64,000 nt of DNA from Chlamydomonas sphaeroides (lineage: Eukaryota; Chlorophyta; Chlorophyceae; Chlamydomonadales; Chlamydomonadaceae), in the NCBI GenBank assembly GCA_001662425.1, contig BDDC01000333.1, forward strand, positions 1 through 64,000, read 5' to 3'. Within the stretch, counting starts at the first letter, position 1. Every line of letters begins with the position of its first letter. Shown piece after piece: positions 11,140-23,391 of the stretch. The position numbers and the translations under genes are program-made. Below the pieces are notes generated by a model, which had not been told where the DNA came from, made no database searches, and saw only the letters and a list, made by a program, of their open reading frames with translations.

Positions 11140-13003
11140 TCACCAGTCCCGCTCGCCCCGCAATTGCTGCAGGTTCCAGGTGGCCAGGTACTGGTAGATG
11201 GCCTGACGCTCCAGCACCACCTCGTCGAGCGCGCTCTCAAACAGCGACGACGCCAGCCCCTCGCCCCGCGCCTCCGAGCCCGGCCCCTCCGAGCCCGGCC
11301 CCTCGCCCACGGTGCCGCTCGAGGCGGTGCGCGGCGGCAGGCCATCCGAGCCGCCGCCGATGCCGCCGCTGCCGCGGCCGCCGCCACCGCCGGGCGCCGC
11401 CGCCCAGGAGCCGTGGCGCGAGGCCAGCATCACACGGCCCGGCGGCAGGCCAGGTTCCGAGGCCCTTGCCGCGGCCGCCGGCGCGGGCTCGGGCGGGGCC
11501 ACGCCGCGGGACACCAGCAGCGCGCGGTGGCGCGGCGCTGGCGGCGAGGGGCCGCTGGGGGCGCTGCCGTTCGCCAGCTCCTGCATGAAGGCCAGCACCG
11601 TGTCGGGCTGCCGGGGCTGGCGCCGCGGCATGCTGCCCCGCTGGGGCGGCTGCTCGGGGTTGGAGCGCTGGGACACGGGGTCGTTGGCGCTGGCGGCCAG
11701 GCGGCCGCCGGCTGACGCCACGGGCCGGCCGCCCGAGCCGGCGCGGGCTCGGCGCGCTGCCACGGGCGCCGCGGCGGTGGCGGCGGGCGCTGCGCTGGCG
11801 AGCGCATTGTGGCCCGAGTCGGAGGAGAACCCCAGGTCGTCGAAGGGGTCGGCGTCGGGGTCCGGGCCCGCGTCCAGGCCGGCAGAGGGGCGGCTGAAGG
11901 CGCGCGCGACGCGCTGCGAGTGGCCCGGCGACGGCGAGTCGCCCAGCTCCCGCGCCGTGGCGACCAGCATGCTGGCGGCCAGCTCCTGCGGCTGGATGGC
12001 GCGCAGGCCGCCCGCCGCCAGCCGGCTGGTGCCCTGCAGCAGCAGCTCGCCGCGTCCGGAGCGCGCCGAGTGCGGGCCGCGCGGCGGCGGCGAGGGCGGA
12101 TGCTCGCGGCCCTGCGACGCCACAGCCGCCAGCACGTGCGGCGGCGCGGTGCCCAGCAGCCGCTCGTGCAGCTGCGGCCGCCGCCACTCGTCGCGCTCGG
12201 AGGAGGAGGCGGACAGCAGCGCGGGGGAGGTGGCCAGCAGCAGCGCGTGCGGCGCGGCGCGGCTGCTGGTGACGGAGCGCGGGCCGGCGCCGGAGCTGCC
12301 GCGGGACGCGGCGCCGGCGCAGCGGTCCGAGGCGGAGCCGCCGGCCACGCTGCCGTTGCTGCCGCGGCGGGAGCGGTGGGCGAGCAAGGAGGACACGCGC
12401 AGCAGCTGCGGCTGCGGCTGCGGCAGCTGGGGCTGCGGCAGCGGCGGCTGTGCGGGGGCTTGAGGCTGGGGCGGGTGCAGCGGTGCCTGCTGGGGCTCGA
12501 CTTGGGCTACAGGCGGCTCTTGCTGCTGCTGCTGCCACAGCCGCATGGCCTGCAGCTGCAGCCACGGCGCCGCCGGCGCAGCGCCAGCCGCGGGCGCAGC
12601 CGCCGGCGGCGCCAGCCGCCGGCCCTCCGACGGCAGCGCCGCCAGCAGCGCGGCCGTGTCGGGCAGCGCATCCAGCGGCGCGTCCTCGTCCGGCAGCGCC
12701 GCCGCCAGCGCCAGCGCGCTCGAGGGCTCCAGCTGGCTGCTGCCTCCGTCGCGGCGGCGCCGGGTGCTGCCCGACAGGGCCGCGGTGCCGCCGGCGCTCA
12801 TGCTGGCCATGCCGCTGGCCATCGCGTCCGCCGACGCCGACATCTCGGTGCTAGCTTCGGGCATCTCACTGCCGAACGCCGTGCCGGCGGCGGCCGCCAG
12901 CCGGCCGATCGACATGGGCGCCGAGCCGCTGACGCCGGCGGTGCTCTGTGTGCTGCCGCCAGCGCCGTTGCGGTCGCCCATGCTGTTGGAGAGCGGACGG
13001 CCC

Positions 13004-13043
<40 letters not shown>

Positions 13044-16000
13044 AAACGCGGCCGCCGCGCTCGCCGAGGCTGACGGACAGGCGCCTGGCGACGGAGGCCG
13101 AGGCGTCGGCGGCGCCGCTTGGCGGGTCTGCGGCCTTGGCCCAGGCTGTGAGGGGGAGCTTGACCATGGCGGAGAGGCTGAGGTCGTCGGGGGGACCGTC
13201 CAGGCCTGCGCCCGAAGGGCCCCTGTCTATGCTCCCAGCCACGGCGGCGGCAGCCTCGGAGAAGGGGCTGTGGCTGGACGCCACGCCGCCGGGGTGGGCC
13301 GGATCCGGCTGCGGGCGAGGGCCGGCGCCGGGCGGTAGCGCCGAGCGCCCTGCGGCCTGAGGGGGCGCGGAGGGCGCGGAGGGCCCGGCCTGCGGGCGTG
13401 AGGGCGTGGGGCCAGGCGGTAGAGGTTGGCGGGAAGGCTAGGGCGCAGGCGATCACGCACGCGGCGGGATCGCGCTGGCGAGCAGGCGCTCTGCCTCCGC
13501 GCCCCTGGCCCCCTGCCGGCCCAGCCGCGTGCCGGCGTGCGCACCGCCCCCGTCCACCGTTGCACCGTACCTGGCTGCCCGGCCCCGGCTGGCGGCTGTC
13601 CCACGGGCCCCCGGGCGGCGCGAGCCGCACCGCCCGCACGCCCGTCAGCGGCAGCGGCAGCGGCGGCGGCGCCGCCAGCTCCCCGATGGTGACGTAGGGC
13701 GACGACCGCGCCGCCGCCGGCGCTACCGCCCTGGCCGGCAGCGCCGGCGGCGGCGACGGGGCTCCTTGGTGCTGCGCCCAGTGCGGCTGCGCAGGCGCCT
13801 GGCCGGCCATCGAGGAGCCGCGGCCGCCGAAGAGCGAATGCATCCACGCGGGCGTCGACCGCTCCGTACTGCTGCCGCCTGGCCCCTGCGACGCAAAGGC
13901 CGCCGCGTTCTCGCCGCTGGCGCTGGTGCTGCGGCTGCGGCCCCCGGTGCCGGTGCCGGTGCCGGTGCCGGTGCGGGTCGCGTTGCTGCCGCCGCCTCCG
14001 GCGCCGTGGCCGCTGCCGGCGCCCTGGCTGCCGCTGACCCGCGGGTCGTGGCCTATGGATTCGTTGTAGATGGACGCCCCGAATAGCGTGCTCGGGGTCC
14101 ATTCCGTTGACCCAGAGGGCGCCGCCACGGGAGGCGGCAGGCTGAAGGCGCCCGGCCGCGCGGGTACGGACCGCGGCGGCCCTCCCGCCGGCAGCTGCAG
14201 CCAGGGTCCGCGGCCGGCGGCGGCGGCGGCGGCGGCGGAAGCGGCGGCGGCGGAAGCGGTGGCGTCGTGCGGCGCCGCGGTGACGGGCTGACGTGATGCA
14301 CCGTCGCCGGGCCTGGTTGCCTGAAGGCAGGGGGCGGACGAAGGGAGCAAGACGGGGCGTGTGGAGTGGTGGGGCAGCACGACGGCGCATGTGATGTGGC
14401 GCGCGCCTTGGTGGGGCGCGGGGCTGCCGTCGCAGCCGCACTGCAGCCACACACGACAGGGCACAGGCTCCGGTCCTTGCAGCCGCTGCCCACCCCTATG
14501 ACGAGCGCTCCCCGCCATTCCCCTCCAAACTTACCCTCGGCACCTCCTCCACATTCGTCACCGCCCGCCGCAGCCGGTGGCGCGCGTCCGCCAGCTCAGA
14601 CGCGTCGGGCGACTGTGGCCGCGGCCCCCGCCCGCCGACGGCGCCGCTGCCGCCCGGCATCCGCACGCTGGCACCGCTTCGGGGACCGTGGCCTAGTGCC
14701 ACCCGCACGCCGCTTGCGGGCGCTTGATTGGGCGACGACCGGCTCCAAGTCGATAGGGTGGAGCCGCCGCCCTCGGCGCTGCCGCCCGCCCTACGGCCGC
14801 CGCCGCCGCCAGGCCACCTCCCCGGCAGCGACGGCGCGGCGGTGGCGCTGACCACATCGTTGCTGCCGTACGCCAGCGGCGCGAGCCCGAGCAGCGCGGC
14901 GGAGGCGCTGAAGCCGCTGACGCCGCCGGCGCCGGCGAGCGAGCCGGCGGTGCCGGAGCCGCCGGCCTGGCCCAGCACGGCGAGCGCAAAGGGCTGGTCG
15001 CGTGAGGTGGCGGCAGAGATGGCGCCAAGTGAGGAGCCGGATGTGTAGGCCGGCATGATGGGGGCCTCGGCCACGTCAAAGGAGAGGTGCGTGCTGAACA
15101 CGTTGTTGGCTATCATGGTCTGGTGCTGCGAGGGGCCCGTGGAGCCGCTCGCCTGCGCCAGGCCCTGCGACAGCGTCACGGCGGCGCCGCCACTGCCACT
15201 GCCGCCGCCAGTGAGGCCCAGCGCGCCCTCCCGCGCGCCGCCGGTGGAGGCCAGCGGGGCGGCGGAGCGGCGGCCGCTGCGCCGGCCCGCCGCCAGGTCG
15301 GACAGGCGCGCCAAGGAAGGGCCTGGGGCCGGCTCGCCGCCAGCGCGCCCCAGGAATTGCGCCGCGGCGTGGTGGTGGTGGTGGTGGTGGTGCTGATGCG
15401 CTTGGACGCGCGCCGCCGCCGCGGCCGAGCCGGCGTGCGCGTGTGCCGCGGCGTCTGGCTGGCGGCCGCCCCCCGCGGCCTGATCGGCAACGCCGCCGCC
15501 GCCGTGCCTGCTGTGCGCGTAGGCCTCGCGCCAACTGCGCAGCGTGGCTGCGATCTGGGCGAAGGTGGGCCGCGCCGCGGGGTCTGCGTCCCAGCAGCGC
15601 TGCACCAGCGCCCACAGCTCCAGCGGGCAGCCGCGGGGCCGCTCGAGGCGGTAGCCGGCCCGCAGCGCGGTCAGGATCTGTGGGAGGGCGCGGGAGGGGG
15701 GCGAGCGGGGAGGGCGAGGAGGGGGGTAGGAGGGGGGAAGGAGGTGTGAGTCGCGCGCCTAGGTCAAGGGACAGATGCAGCGCGAGCAGGGCCTGGAGAG
15801 CGCGGCGGGCCAACAAGCAGAGGGAGGCAGCGGCAGCGGCAGCGGGCGGCTAGGGCGGCCGCGGCCTCGCCTGTTTGTTGTCGAGCTGGGTGTAGGGCTC
15901 GGCGCCGTTGGCGAAAATCTGCACGGGCGGCGGAGGCGCGGGCAGCGGAGGCGCGAAGGGTGGGGCTGGAGGCGGGGCGGGGCGGGCTGCAGCGGCAGGC

Positions 16001-16503
16001 ACGGTGCGGGCCGTGGTGCGGCCGCCCGGCCTCGCCCAGCTCCCCTATGTGTGCTGGGTACAGTGCCCAGCGGGCGCCCTCAGCCCTGGCCGCGCATGCA
16101 GGCCCGCCAGCAGCCGGCAGTGACGCTGCCGCTGCCGCCCAGCTCCCCAACCCGCCCAGCCCTCCCGCCGCTGCCTCCAGCCGGTGCCTCCCTCGCACCT
16201 CCCAGCACGTGACGCCGAAGCTCCACACGTCGGCCGCCTCGCTCAGCGGGCCACCAGCCAGCACCTCGGGCGCTGCCCAGCGGGCCTGTGGGTCAGGAGG
16301 CCGAGCAGGCGGGGCTCAGGGTCGTCAAGGCACCCACCTTGAGCCCCACGGCCGCGCGCACCGCACCCTTCCCCGCCCCCCTGGCCCCACCGCAAGGTCC
16401 TCGCCCCCACCTTGAGCCCACACGCCCGCCACGCAGCTCAGCGCCACCACGACCCCCGCGCCGTTGGGCGTGGGAGCACCCACTCTCTGCTGCGCTACTC
16501 CAC

Positions 16504-16570
<67 letters not shown>

Positions 16571-19412
16571 TTGCTAGGCAGGCGCCCTCGCAGCCCCCGA
16601 GCGCCCCTGGCAGCCCCCGAGCGCCCCTGGCAGCCCCCGAGCGCCCCTCGCAGCCCCCACACCGCGGCTCACCGGCACCACGTCCCCCGCGCCCGCGCCC
16701 AGGCCCGCGCCCAGGCCCAGGCCCATGCTGCTCGCCGGTGGGCTGGTGGGCAGCCCCGAGCTGCCAGACACCACCCGCGCAGAGCTGGGGCCCGAGGGCG
16801 GGGCGCTCGCGCCCGAGGGGCCGCCGCCAGAGGGCGCCGCCGGCCTAGCCAGCCCAAAGTCTGTGGGGAGGGGCGGGCGCCGAGGACGCAGCGTGCTGAG
16901 GTGCAGGCAGGGGCGCAGGAGGCCCGCTTCGTGCAGTTGCGGACAGCGGCCCCGCTTCCCCGTTCGCGCCCGGGCCGCCCAAGCCCACCCGAGCGCACAA
17001 GCAGGCCATGCGGTGGCGGCCGCTGCGGCTCGCTCGCTGCTGCAGCCCTGCAGCCCTCGGCGGCGGTCCGGCGGTGCTACCTGCGGCCGCCTAGCCCCCC
17101 GCCCTGCCACCACCCTCTTCCCGGCCCACCTCCCGCTCCCCCTCCCGCTCCCCCTCCCGCCCCCGCCCCACCCGCCAGCTTGACGTGCGGCGGCTCCAGG
17201 CTCTTGACCAGCAGGTTGCGCGCCGCCAGGTCGCCGTGCACCAGGCCCTCGCCCGCCAGCTCGCGACAGGCAGCCACCACCTGGCGGCGGCAGGGAGGAG
17301 GGAGCATCCAGGGGGGAGCGAACGAGTCAACACGCCGAGCCGAGAGTTTGGGCCCGAGAAAGCTGATGCTGGACCCTCCCAGCCCATCACCGTCACCGTG
17401 GCCTGCACCGCCATCGCCGCCGGCGATGCCACGGTTGCGTAGACAACGGCAGGCTTTCCAACGCTACGCTGCGCCCACGCTATTAGTCCGGAACGGCCAG
17501 CGGTGCATTGTACGCGGGTTGGGCTCGGCCGCGTGCAAGAGACGACCGTTCGCGAAACAACAAGTCAGCAGGGAGGAGGGAGGGGCGAAGGGGTGAAGGG
17601 GGACAGGGGCGGGTGCAACGGCATCATCGCCGGCTGTGGCCCTGTCTCGCACCCTCCCCCGCACCACGCGCAGGCCCCCTTGGGCGCCCCCCGCGATGCA
17701 CCCCCGGCACCTCCGCCTGGCCCCCATACGCTGCTCGGCTGCCGGGAGAAGGCAGGCAGCGGCCGCCGTGGCCTCGCTGCCCCTGCCCGCCCCACCCCGC
17801 TGCCCCCGCCTCCCTCCTGCCCCCGCCTCCCTCCTGCCCCCGCCACCTTACCGGCCGGGCCACCCATGCCCCACGCCCCCTGGCTGCAGCAGCGCGAGCC
17901 CCTTTGGCCGCCCATGGACGCCCGCGGCACAGCAGCCACACGGTCTGCCACCCCACACACCCTTGCCAGCCCCTGCCAGCCCCCCTGGCCCCCCCGCACC
18001 TGGCCCACGATGGTCATCTTGGTCTGCGTCAGCAGCTGCCGCCCTATGGCCCGCAGCACCCCGTCCAGCGAGCCCAGCTGCAGCAGCTCCATCACCAGGT
18101 ACTCGTTGCCAGCGCCGTCCGAGCTCCAGCTGGAGAGCAGCGGGGTGGCGGTGGGGCAGGGCGGAGCGGGGCAGCAGGAGTGCAGGAGGGGGCATTTCAG
18201 CGCCCCAAGCGCCCTGTCCTCCTCTCGTCCCTCCGCTTAACGCTCCGTGGAGCTATGGAGGAGCGCGTGTGGGTGGGTAGGACGGGGCTGCACCGGGCAC
18301 GGCGGCACCGGGGTCGCGGGCGCAGGCGGGCCAGCACACCCCCTCAGCCTTCCGTCCTCCCTCCTGGCCCGCCCTGCCGGCCCGCATCCCACCCTTCCCT
18401 GCCCTTCCCTCCGCCGCCCACCGGTACAGCTGCACCAGGTTGGGGTGCGTGGACAGGCGCTGCAGCAGCCGGGCCTCCGCCACCAGGCCGCCGCGCCGCA
18501 TGGCCACCACAGCCACGTGGGTGTTGTTCCAGGAGCCGCGGTACACCGTCTTGAACGAGCCCTTGCCGATCACCTGCCGGGGGAGCGGGGGAGCGGGGTG
18601 CAGGGCAGGGGAGGCGCGGTCGCGGGCCGGCAGGCAGGCACGGCGCGGGCGGGCACGGGCCGGCGGGGCAGGGAGGAGGTGGGACCCTGGAAGCCGCCGC
18701 TGGCCCGCTTGGGCAGGGAGCGGGCGGGCAGGGGGCACCGCGCGAAGCGGGATAAGGGGTCCCCTTGGGCAGCGAGGGGGCGTGGGGGCGTGTTGTGGGC
18801 GTGTTGCGGCTTTCAAACCCCGGCTCTGCGGCCTCGGCGCCGGGACATGAGCGATCCGAGGCACAGCGCCCCGCGGGGCTGCTGGGCTGCGCCCACCCCA
18901 AGCCCCCGCGTGCGCCACCGCAGCGCCCCTCCGCTGGGGCCGGGTTCCCTCATGGCCGGCCGCAGGCTGGCAGCAGCAGCCCTGCTGCGGCTCACTTTGA
19001 AGAGGCTGATGTCGGAGAAGGCGATGCGGATGCGCGGGTCCAGCTCGTCGCCCTCGCGGTGCGAGCCCAACCGCAGGCCGTTGCGCTGCGCGGCCGGCAG
19101 CGAGGCGGCCGGCGACGAGGGCTGCTCGTCGAGCGGCTGCGGCGCGGGCGGCTCGGGCGTGGCTGCTGCGGTGCCTGGCGCCGCGTGCTGCCCTGAGGCT
19201 GTGGCTGAGCCTGAGGCTGAAGCTGAGGCTGCCCTGACAGAAGCCTCTCCTCGGCGGGATCCATCGCCGCTCAGCAGCGGTGCGCTGTGCCCCGGCGGGG
19301 CGGCCGGGAGCGGAAGGGAAGCTCCCGGTGAGGCGACCCGAGCTCCCGCCAAACCGAGGGCGGCAGGGGCTCCAAAGGTTGTCCGCAGGTCTCCTGCGAG
19401 CACATAAGCCAC
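11140..19412 (-). CDS. Tyrosine-kinase-like protein kinase with WNK-like glycine loop
   Basis: Ten exons: 19412-18996, 18573-18422, 18129-18000, 17280-17172, 16860-16673, 16285-16199, 15918-15871, 15677-14535, 14320-13571, 13389-11140, giving 1757 residues. The kinase domain (about 140-430) has glycine loop IGKGSFKTVYRG (141-152), helix-C Glu in GGLVAEARLL, catalytic loop HGDLAARN (248-255; HRD Arg is Gly), DFG (270-272), ARWAAPEVL (333-341), SEAADVWSFGVTCWE and RCWDADPAARPTF. The last elements are typical of the TK/TKL group. The segment where VAIK lysine belongs reads HVAVVAMRRG, without lysine; a lysine stands instead in the loop as GSFKTVY, exactly as in WNK kinases. A Ser/Gly/Ala-rich insert of about 60 residues separates DFG and APE. 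The following ~1300 residues are low complexity (Ala, Gly, Gln, His8) with no domain I recognise. One intron is GC-AG (donor at 15870). Activity and specificity are unproven. Confidence 0.85.
13010..13041. repeat. GCG/GGC triplet run (poly-Ala codons)
   Basis: Perfect GGC triplets encode poly-Ala in the minus-strand kinase C-terminal tail. A similar shorter run is at 14216-14240. Confidence 0.8.
15369..15393 (-). repeat. CAC triplet run coding eight histidines
   Basis: GTG triplets on the + strand read as CAC codons in exon 8 of the kinase, giving an eight-His stretch just after the kinase domain. Confidence 0.85.
15678..15870 (-). other. GC-AG intron in kinase
   Basis: Donor AACAAACAG|GCGAGG (reading down from 15871) and acceptor CCCACAG|ATC. 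It joins the IFANGAEPYTQLDNKQ exon to ILTALRAGY in phase 0, as expected for kinase subdomains IX-X. Confidence 0.7.
16505..16570 (+). repeat. (ATGCCC)11 hexanucleotide repeat
   Basis: Eleven perfect ATGCCC units lie inside the kinase intron between the DFG exon and the APE exon. It is not translated in the reconstructed gene. Confidence 0.95.
16590..16660 (+). repeat. 20-bp tandem repeat beside the hexamer
   Basis: CAGCCCCCGAGCGCCCCTGG occurs about three times in tandem with one or two changes, in the same kinase intron as the hexanucleotide repeat. Confidence 0.85.
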
Positions 19413-20252
19413 CGGGTTGACTGGCTGCGACGTGCCCTGTTTTGAGCACGCGGCGCGCTAATTAATCGCATGCTTGCCTGCGGCACCCTCTGCCACAGCG
19501 TCATTTGTTGACGGTAGTGGGCGGCAGAAGCATCTGCAGGCACGTCACATACAGAAGAGCGCTTAGCGGACAGTGCGACCTGCGAGGCGGGTTGCGTTCG
19601 CACCGCCAGAGCGCCCGCATTAGCGTGAGCCACGTTATCCTCTGCCTAGATGCATCTTCAGCGTTATTATCGTCTTCGCATTCTGTTAGACTTGGATGGC
19701 TTTGCGCGGTTTCTTTGGCTTCAGGTCAACGTCAGCGTCCTTGCGAGATGAGCGTTACGATTGAGTAGTGAAATGATATAGCAACTTTTGTTTTAGTAGG
19801 TGACGACACAGTACCGTACGTGCCGAAAACCCCCTCGTCGCCCCCGTTCCCGCTGCCCTTCAAGCCCTACCCCTCCCCAAGGCGTCACATGCTATTCCAT
19901 TGAAAAGCAATGCTCGGTCCGCATGACGAAGGAGCAAAGAGTGCACGCTTATGCAGGTCCGTCCTGCTCATGCCTGTTGATGCAGCTCGCGTTGAGCATC
20001 TCTCCCCCCCCAACCATCGCCCCCATGTACGTGACGTACACAACATTGGGTCTGATGCATGTGCCAAGTGATTACGCCTCTCAACTTGGCGAGGGGAGGG
20101 GCGCATCAACGCCCCCACGCGGCTTGGCTTCCGCGTACAGTCCGGCAGGCCGATGGGACGACGATGTGCTTGGAGGAGCCCCCGGCGGCAGGGACCTGGC
20201 ACACACACCCGCCCACAAAGCTCGCCGTTGACACATTCGCTTCCTTGCGCCT
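19413..20252. promoter_or_regulatory. Divergent promoter region, kinase and LRR genes
   Basis: There are 840 bp between two divergent start codons, clearly richer in A/T than the coding DNA around it (e.g. GAAATGATATAGCAAC near 19770). It must contain both promoters. No single element stands out. Confidence 0.5.
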
Positions 20253-23115
20253 ATGATAGTGACACCTCCAGACAAGCGCGCTGCATCAGCCGTGGCCATG
20301 ACAGAGGAAAGCGAAAAGCCTTATGTGTCGCTTCTTGACGTCGTGCCTATTTTACTTCAACGAAATGCGCCGCTCGCTCACGAATTGACAGGCTTCCGGG
20401 CGGCATCTCGAGATTGTCGTGCGGCATTCGATCGGTCGGTTGCAGCGTTGCGGCTTTCCTTCGGCCGCTCACCTATCCTACAGAACAAGCGGCCGATACC
20501 GTCATCCGAGGATGCCGTATCGGCCTTGGCCAACATGCTGGCGCGGGGGATGGTGCCGAGCAAACTGTCCGTGGCCATCGCCGGTGTCGCGCAGGCTGAG
20601 CAGTTACTCGCCGTGCTTCGAGTGCTAGGCCCCAGCGTCAACACCCTGCAGCTCCGCGGCTCCCTCACCGTGCCGCACGCTGCGGCCGCCGCTGGCCTAC
20701 TCAACCCCGGCTCCCTGTCCACCGCGCTCGCCGCCGTGCTGCCTAGCCTGGAGGCCCTGGATCTAGAGACCGACTCGCTGCTGCCCGAGCGCGGCCCCGG
20801 GCCCCGCCGCCCGCACTGGCGCTCCGCCGCTCCTCCCCCACCCCCTGCCGCTGCCACCTCCGCCGCCAACTCCGCCTCCGCCTGCGCCGGCGCCGACGAC
20901 GAGCACGGCGGCGACGGCATTGAGCTGCGCCTGCTCGCACTCGTGGGCGCTCAGCTCCGCAGCCTCCGCCTGCAGCCGCTGCGCTGGGGCGTGTTGGGCC
21001 GCCGCGTGGCGTGTGTGCCGTACGCCTCGGGCCTCGGCTCCCTTTGGAGCAGGCTGGCGGGCCTCACCGGGCTTCGCGCCCTGGACCTAGGCCGCCAGGC
21101 GCTGCCCGCATGCCTGGCGCCGCCAGCCAGCCAGGGTGGCCTGGGCGCGCTGTGGCCGCAGCTACAGCGCCTCGCGGCGGGCAGCGTGGCGGGGTACGGC
21201 CTGGCGCTGCCGCCGGGCCTGCAGGAGCTGGCGCTGCGCGAGGCGGCGCCGGCGGCGGTGCTGGCGTCGATGGCGGCCGCGTCGGCGGAGGCGGCCAGGG
21301 TGGTGGCCGCGGCGGCGGCGGCGGCAGGCGGCGGCGGCGGCTGGGTTGCCTCGGCGGCGCCGGCGCTGACCGTGAGCGTGGGCCGAGGGTACTGCGACGA
21401 CGCCCTCGGCGTCGCTGACACGATTGTCCTCACCTCGGCGGCTGTGGTGGAGGACTGCGCCGCGGCGGCGGCAGACGCTGTCGAGGCGGCCGTGTCATTA
21501 GCAGCGGACGGCGGGGGCCAGGCAGCCCCCGCCACCGGCCCGCCGCCGCCAGCACGGCTGCATGCGGATGTAGCTGCGGCAGTGCGGCTGCTGGCGGGCG
21601 GTGCTGGCGGCGCCGCCGGCCGCCGGTGCACGGCGCTGCTGGTCTCGTCGGACTCGGCCTGCCGCGGCGAGGGTTGGCATGCCCATGGCCAGCTGCCGTA
21701 CGAGCTGCCGTACACGGCCGACCACGTGGCGCAGCCCGGCGTGCACAGGGAGTACGGCGCGGGGTCTGATCCGGATGACGTGTATAGCGGCGGGGGCTAC
21801 GACAGCAGCGACGACGGGGGCGACGACCACGACTTCGGCCGCTATGACGATGACAATGGCCTGGCGCCGGGGCCGCACCTGGCCTGGCTTGCGGCGCTGG
21901 CGCCGTTGGGGCGTGCGGGGCTGGCCCGCCTCATGTTGCGACGCTACGCGCTGGCGCGGGGCGACGCGCGGGCGCTGGCGGCGGCGCTGCCAGAGCTGCA
22001 GGTACCGTGCCGGCGGGGCCGCTGTGGTGGCATGCAGTAGGGACGAGGGCGGGGGCGCGGCACCTGACGCCGGCTTGGCGGGGAACGGCATCTAACTGTG
22101 GACAGGGGAGTGGGCCCCGCGCCCTCCGGGCCGGCCCGCCCCCGCGGGAGCTTGGTGCCCCGCAGTACGGCTGCGCCTGGCCTGGTGCACCCTGCCGCAC
22201 CGCCCCGGCCCAACCGCCCGCGCGGCCGGCACCCGGCCCCTGACGCCACACCCGGCCCGCCCGCCCGGCCTGCAGGTGCTGCGCCTGGCGTACTGCACGC
22301 TGCCGCCGGGCGACCTGGCCGCGCTGACCCACATGAGCCGCCTGGTGCGGCTGGAGCTGGCGCTGCCCTCGCTGGGCGAGGAGCTGGCCGGGCCGCGGGC
22401 AGGGCCGCCGACAGCCGGGGACGGCGGCTGCGAGGACGGCGCCGCCGCAGCTGCGGCGGCGACTGCGGCGGCGCCGGGCGCGCGTGGTGTTGGCGCGCAG
22501 GCGGGGCTGCCGGGCCCGGGCGAAGGGCTGGGCCTGGTGGCGGCGCTGGAGGCGCTGTGCCGGGCGCCGCCGCGGTCACTGGAGCTGCTGGTGCTCCAGG
22601 TGCGGCATTGCTGGCGGAGCCTGGGCCGGGGAGGGGAGGGAAGGGGAGGGGAGGGCATTGCGGGCTGGGCCAATGGGAGCGCATTGCTGGGGGCATGTGG
22701 CCACCGAGGGCGCTTGCGGGCTGCAGCCCAGGCTGCTGCTGGCGGGGCTCCAAGCTGGCCGTCCGAGCCAGGCCAAGAGAGGCCTGGAACGCTGGCCGTC
22801 TGAACCGTGTGGTCGCTGGCCCCCTGCGCCCTGGCCTGGCACCGCCCGCTGCGCGCTGCAAACACCGGCACTCCATCACAACTTGAAACACAACCTGACT
22901 TGAACATGAACACACCGCAATGCTCCCTCGCGCCGCGCCAGAACGTGGGGCCCGACTCGTACCGCGCGGAGCAGCGCATGGCGGTGAAGGCGCTGGTGGC
23001 CCGGCTGGACCGCCTGGCGCTGGCGGCGGCGGCGGAGCGGGGCGCGGGCGCGGCCGGCAGCACCGGCGAGGAGGGCCCCGTGCTGCAGGTGGTTACCCGG
23101 GCCTACGTGGTGTAG
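20253..23115 (+). CDS. F-box-like, leucine-rich protein
   Basis: Three exons: 20253-22001, 22276-22599 and 22942-23115 (TAG), giving 748 residues with all phases at codon boundaries. The N-terminus has VSLLDVVPILLQRNAPLAHE followed by ELTGFRAASRDCRAAFD, which looks like a degenerate F-box: a helix, then a helix with ...R..s+.wr..fd. It is followed by scattered leucine-rich strands (LEALDLETDSLL, LRSLRLQPL, LTGLRALDLG, LQELALREA, LRLAYCTLPPGDLAALTHMS) as in F-box/LRR substrate adaptors, although the repeats are irregular. An acidic Asp/Gly/Tyr stretch (about 505-545) interrupts them. If the F-box is real the protein would recruit a target to an SCF ubiquitin ligase; that is inference. A TGTAA lies 197 bases after the stop. 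Confidence 0.7.
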
Positions 23116-23311
23116 GGCGGCGGCGGGAGGGCGAGGGGGGTACGGTGGTGGGCGTGCGGCGCGCCGTGGGCTGCTTGGCGCAGGCTTGGGTGGCAGCTTG
23201 GAGAGTGAGCGGCCGAGTGCGTGCGCCCTCGCCGAGCGGGGCGGGGCGGGAGCGGGCTGCGCGGGAGGTACCGGGTATTGCAAGCTAGAACGAAGTCAAA
23301 GGAGGAATATC

Positions 23312-23316
23312 TGTAA
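23312..23316 (+). terminator. TGTAA polyadenylation signal of LRR gene
   Basis: TGTAA stands 197 bases downstream of the TAG stop at 23113-23115, on the coding strand. Confidence 0.6.
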
Positions 23317-23391
23317 CCTGCGTAAACGTGAATTCATTGATATCTCCTGCGTAGTCTGGGATGAAAGGTGACGGCAGGCAGGCCACAAGGC

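Noticed and set aside
11312..13360. Several 270-510-codon + strand frames
   Set aside because: All lie antisense to exon 10 of the kinase and consist of Arg/Ala/Gly/Pro runs.
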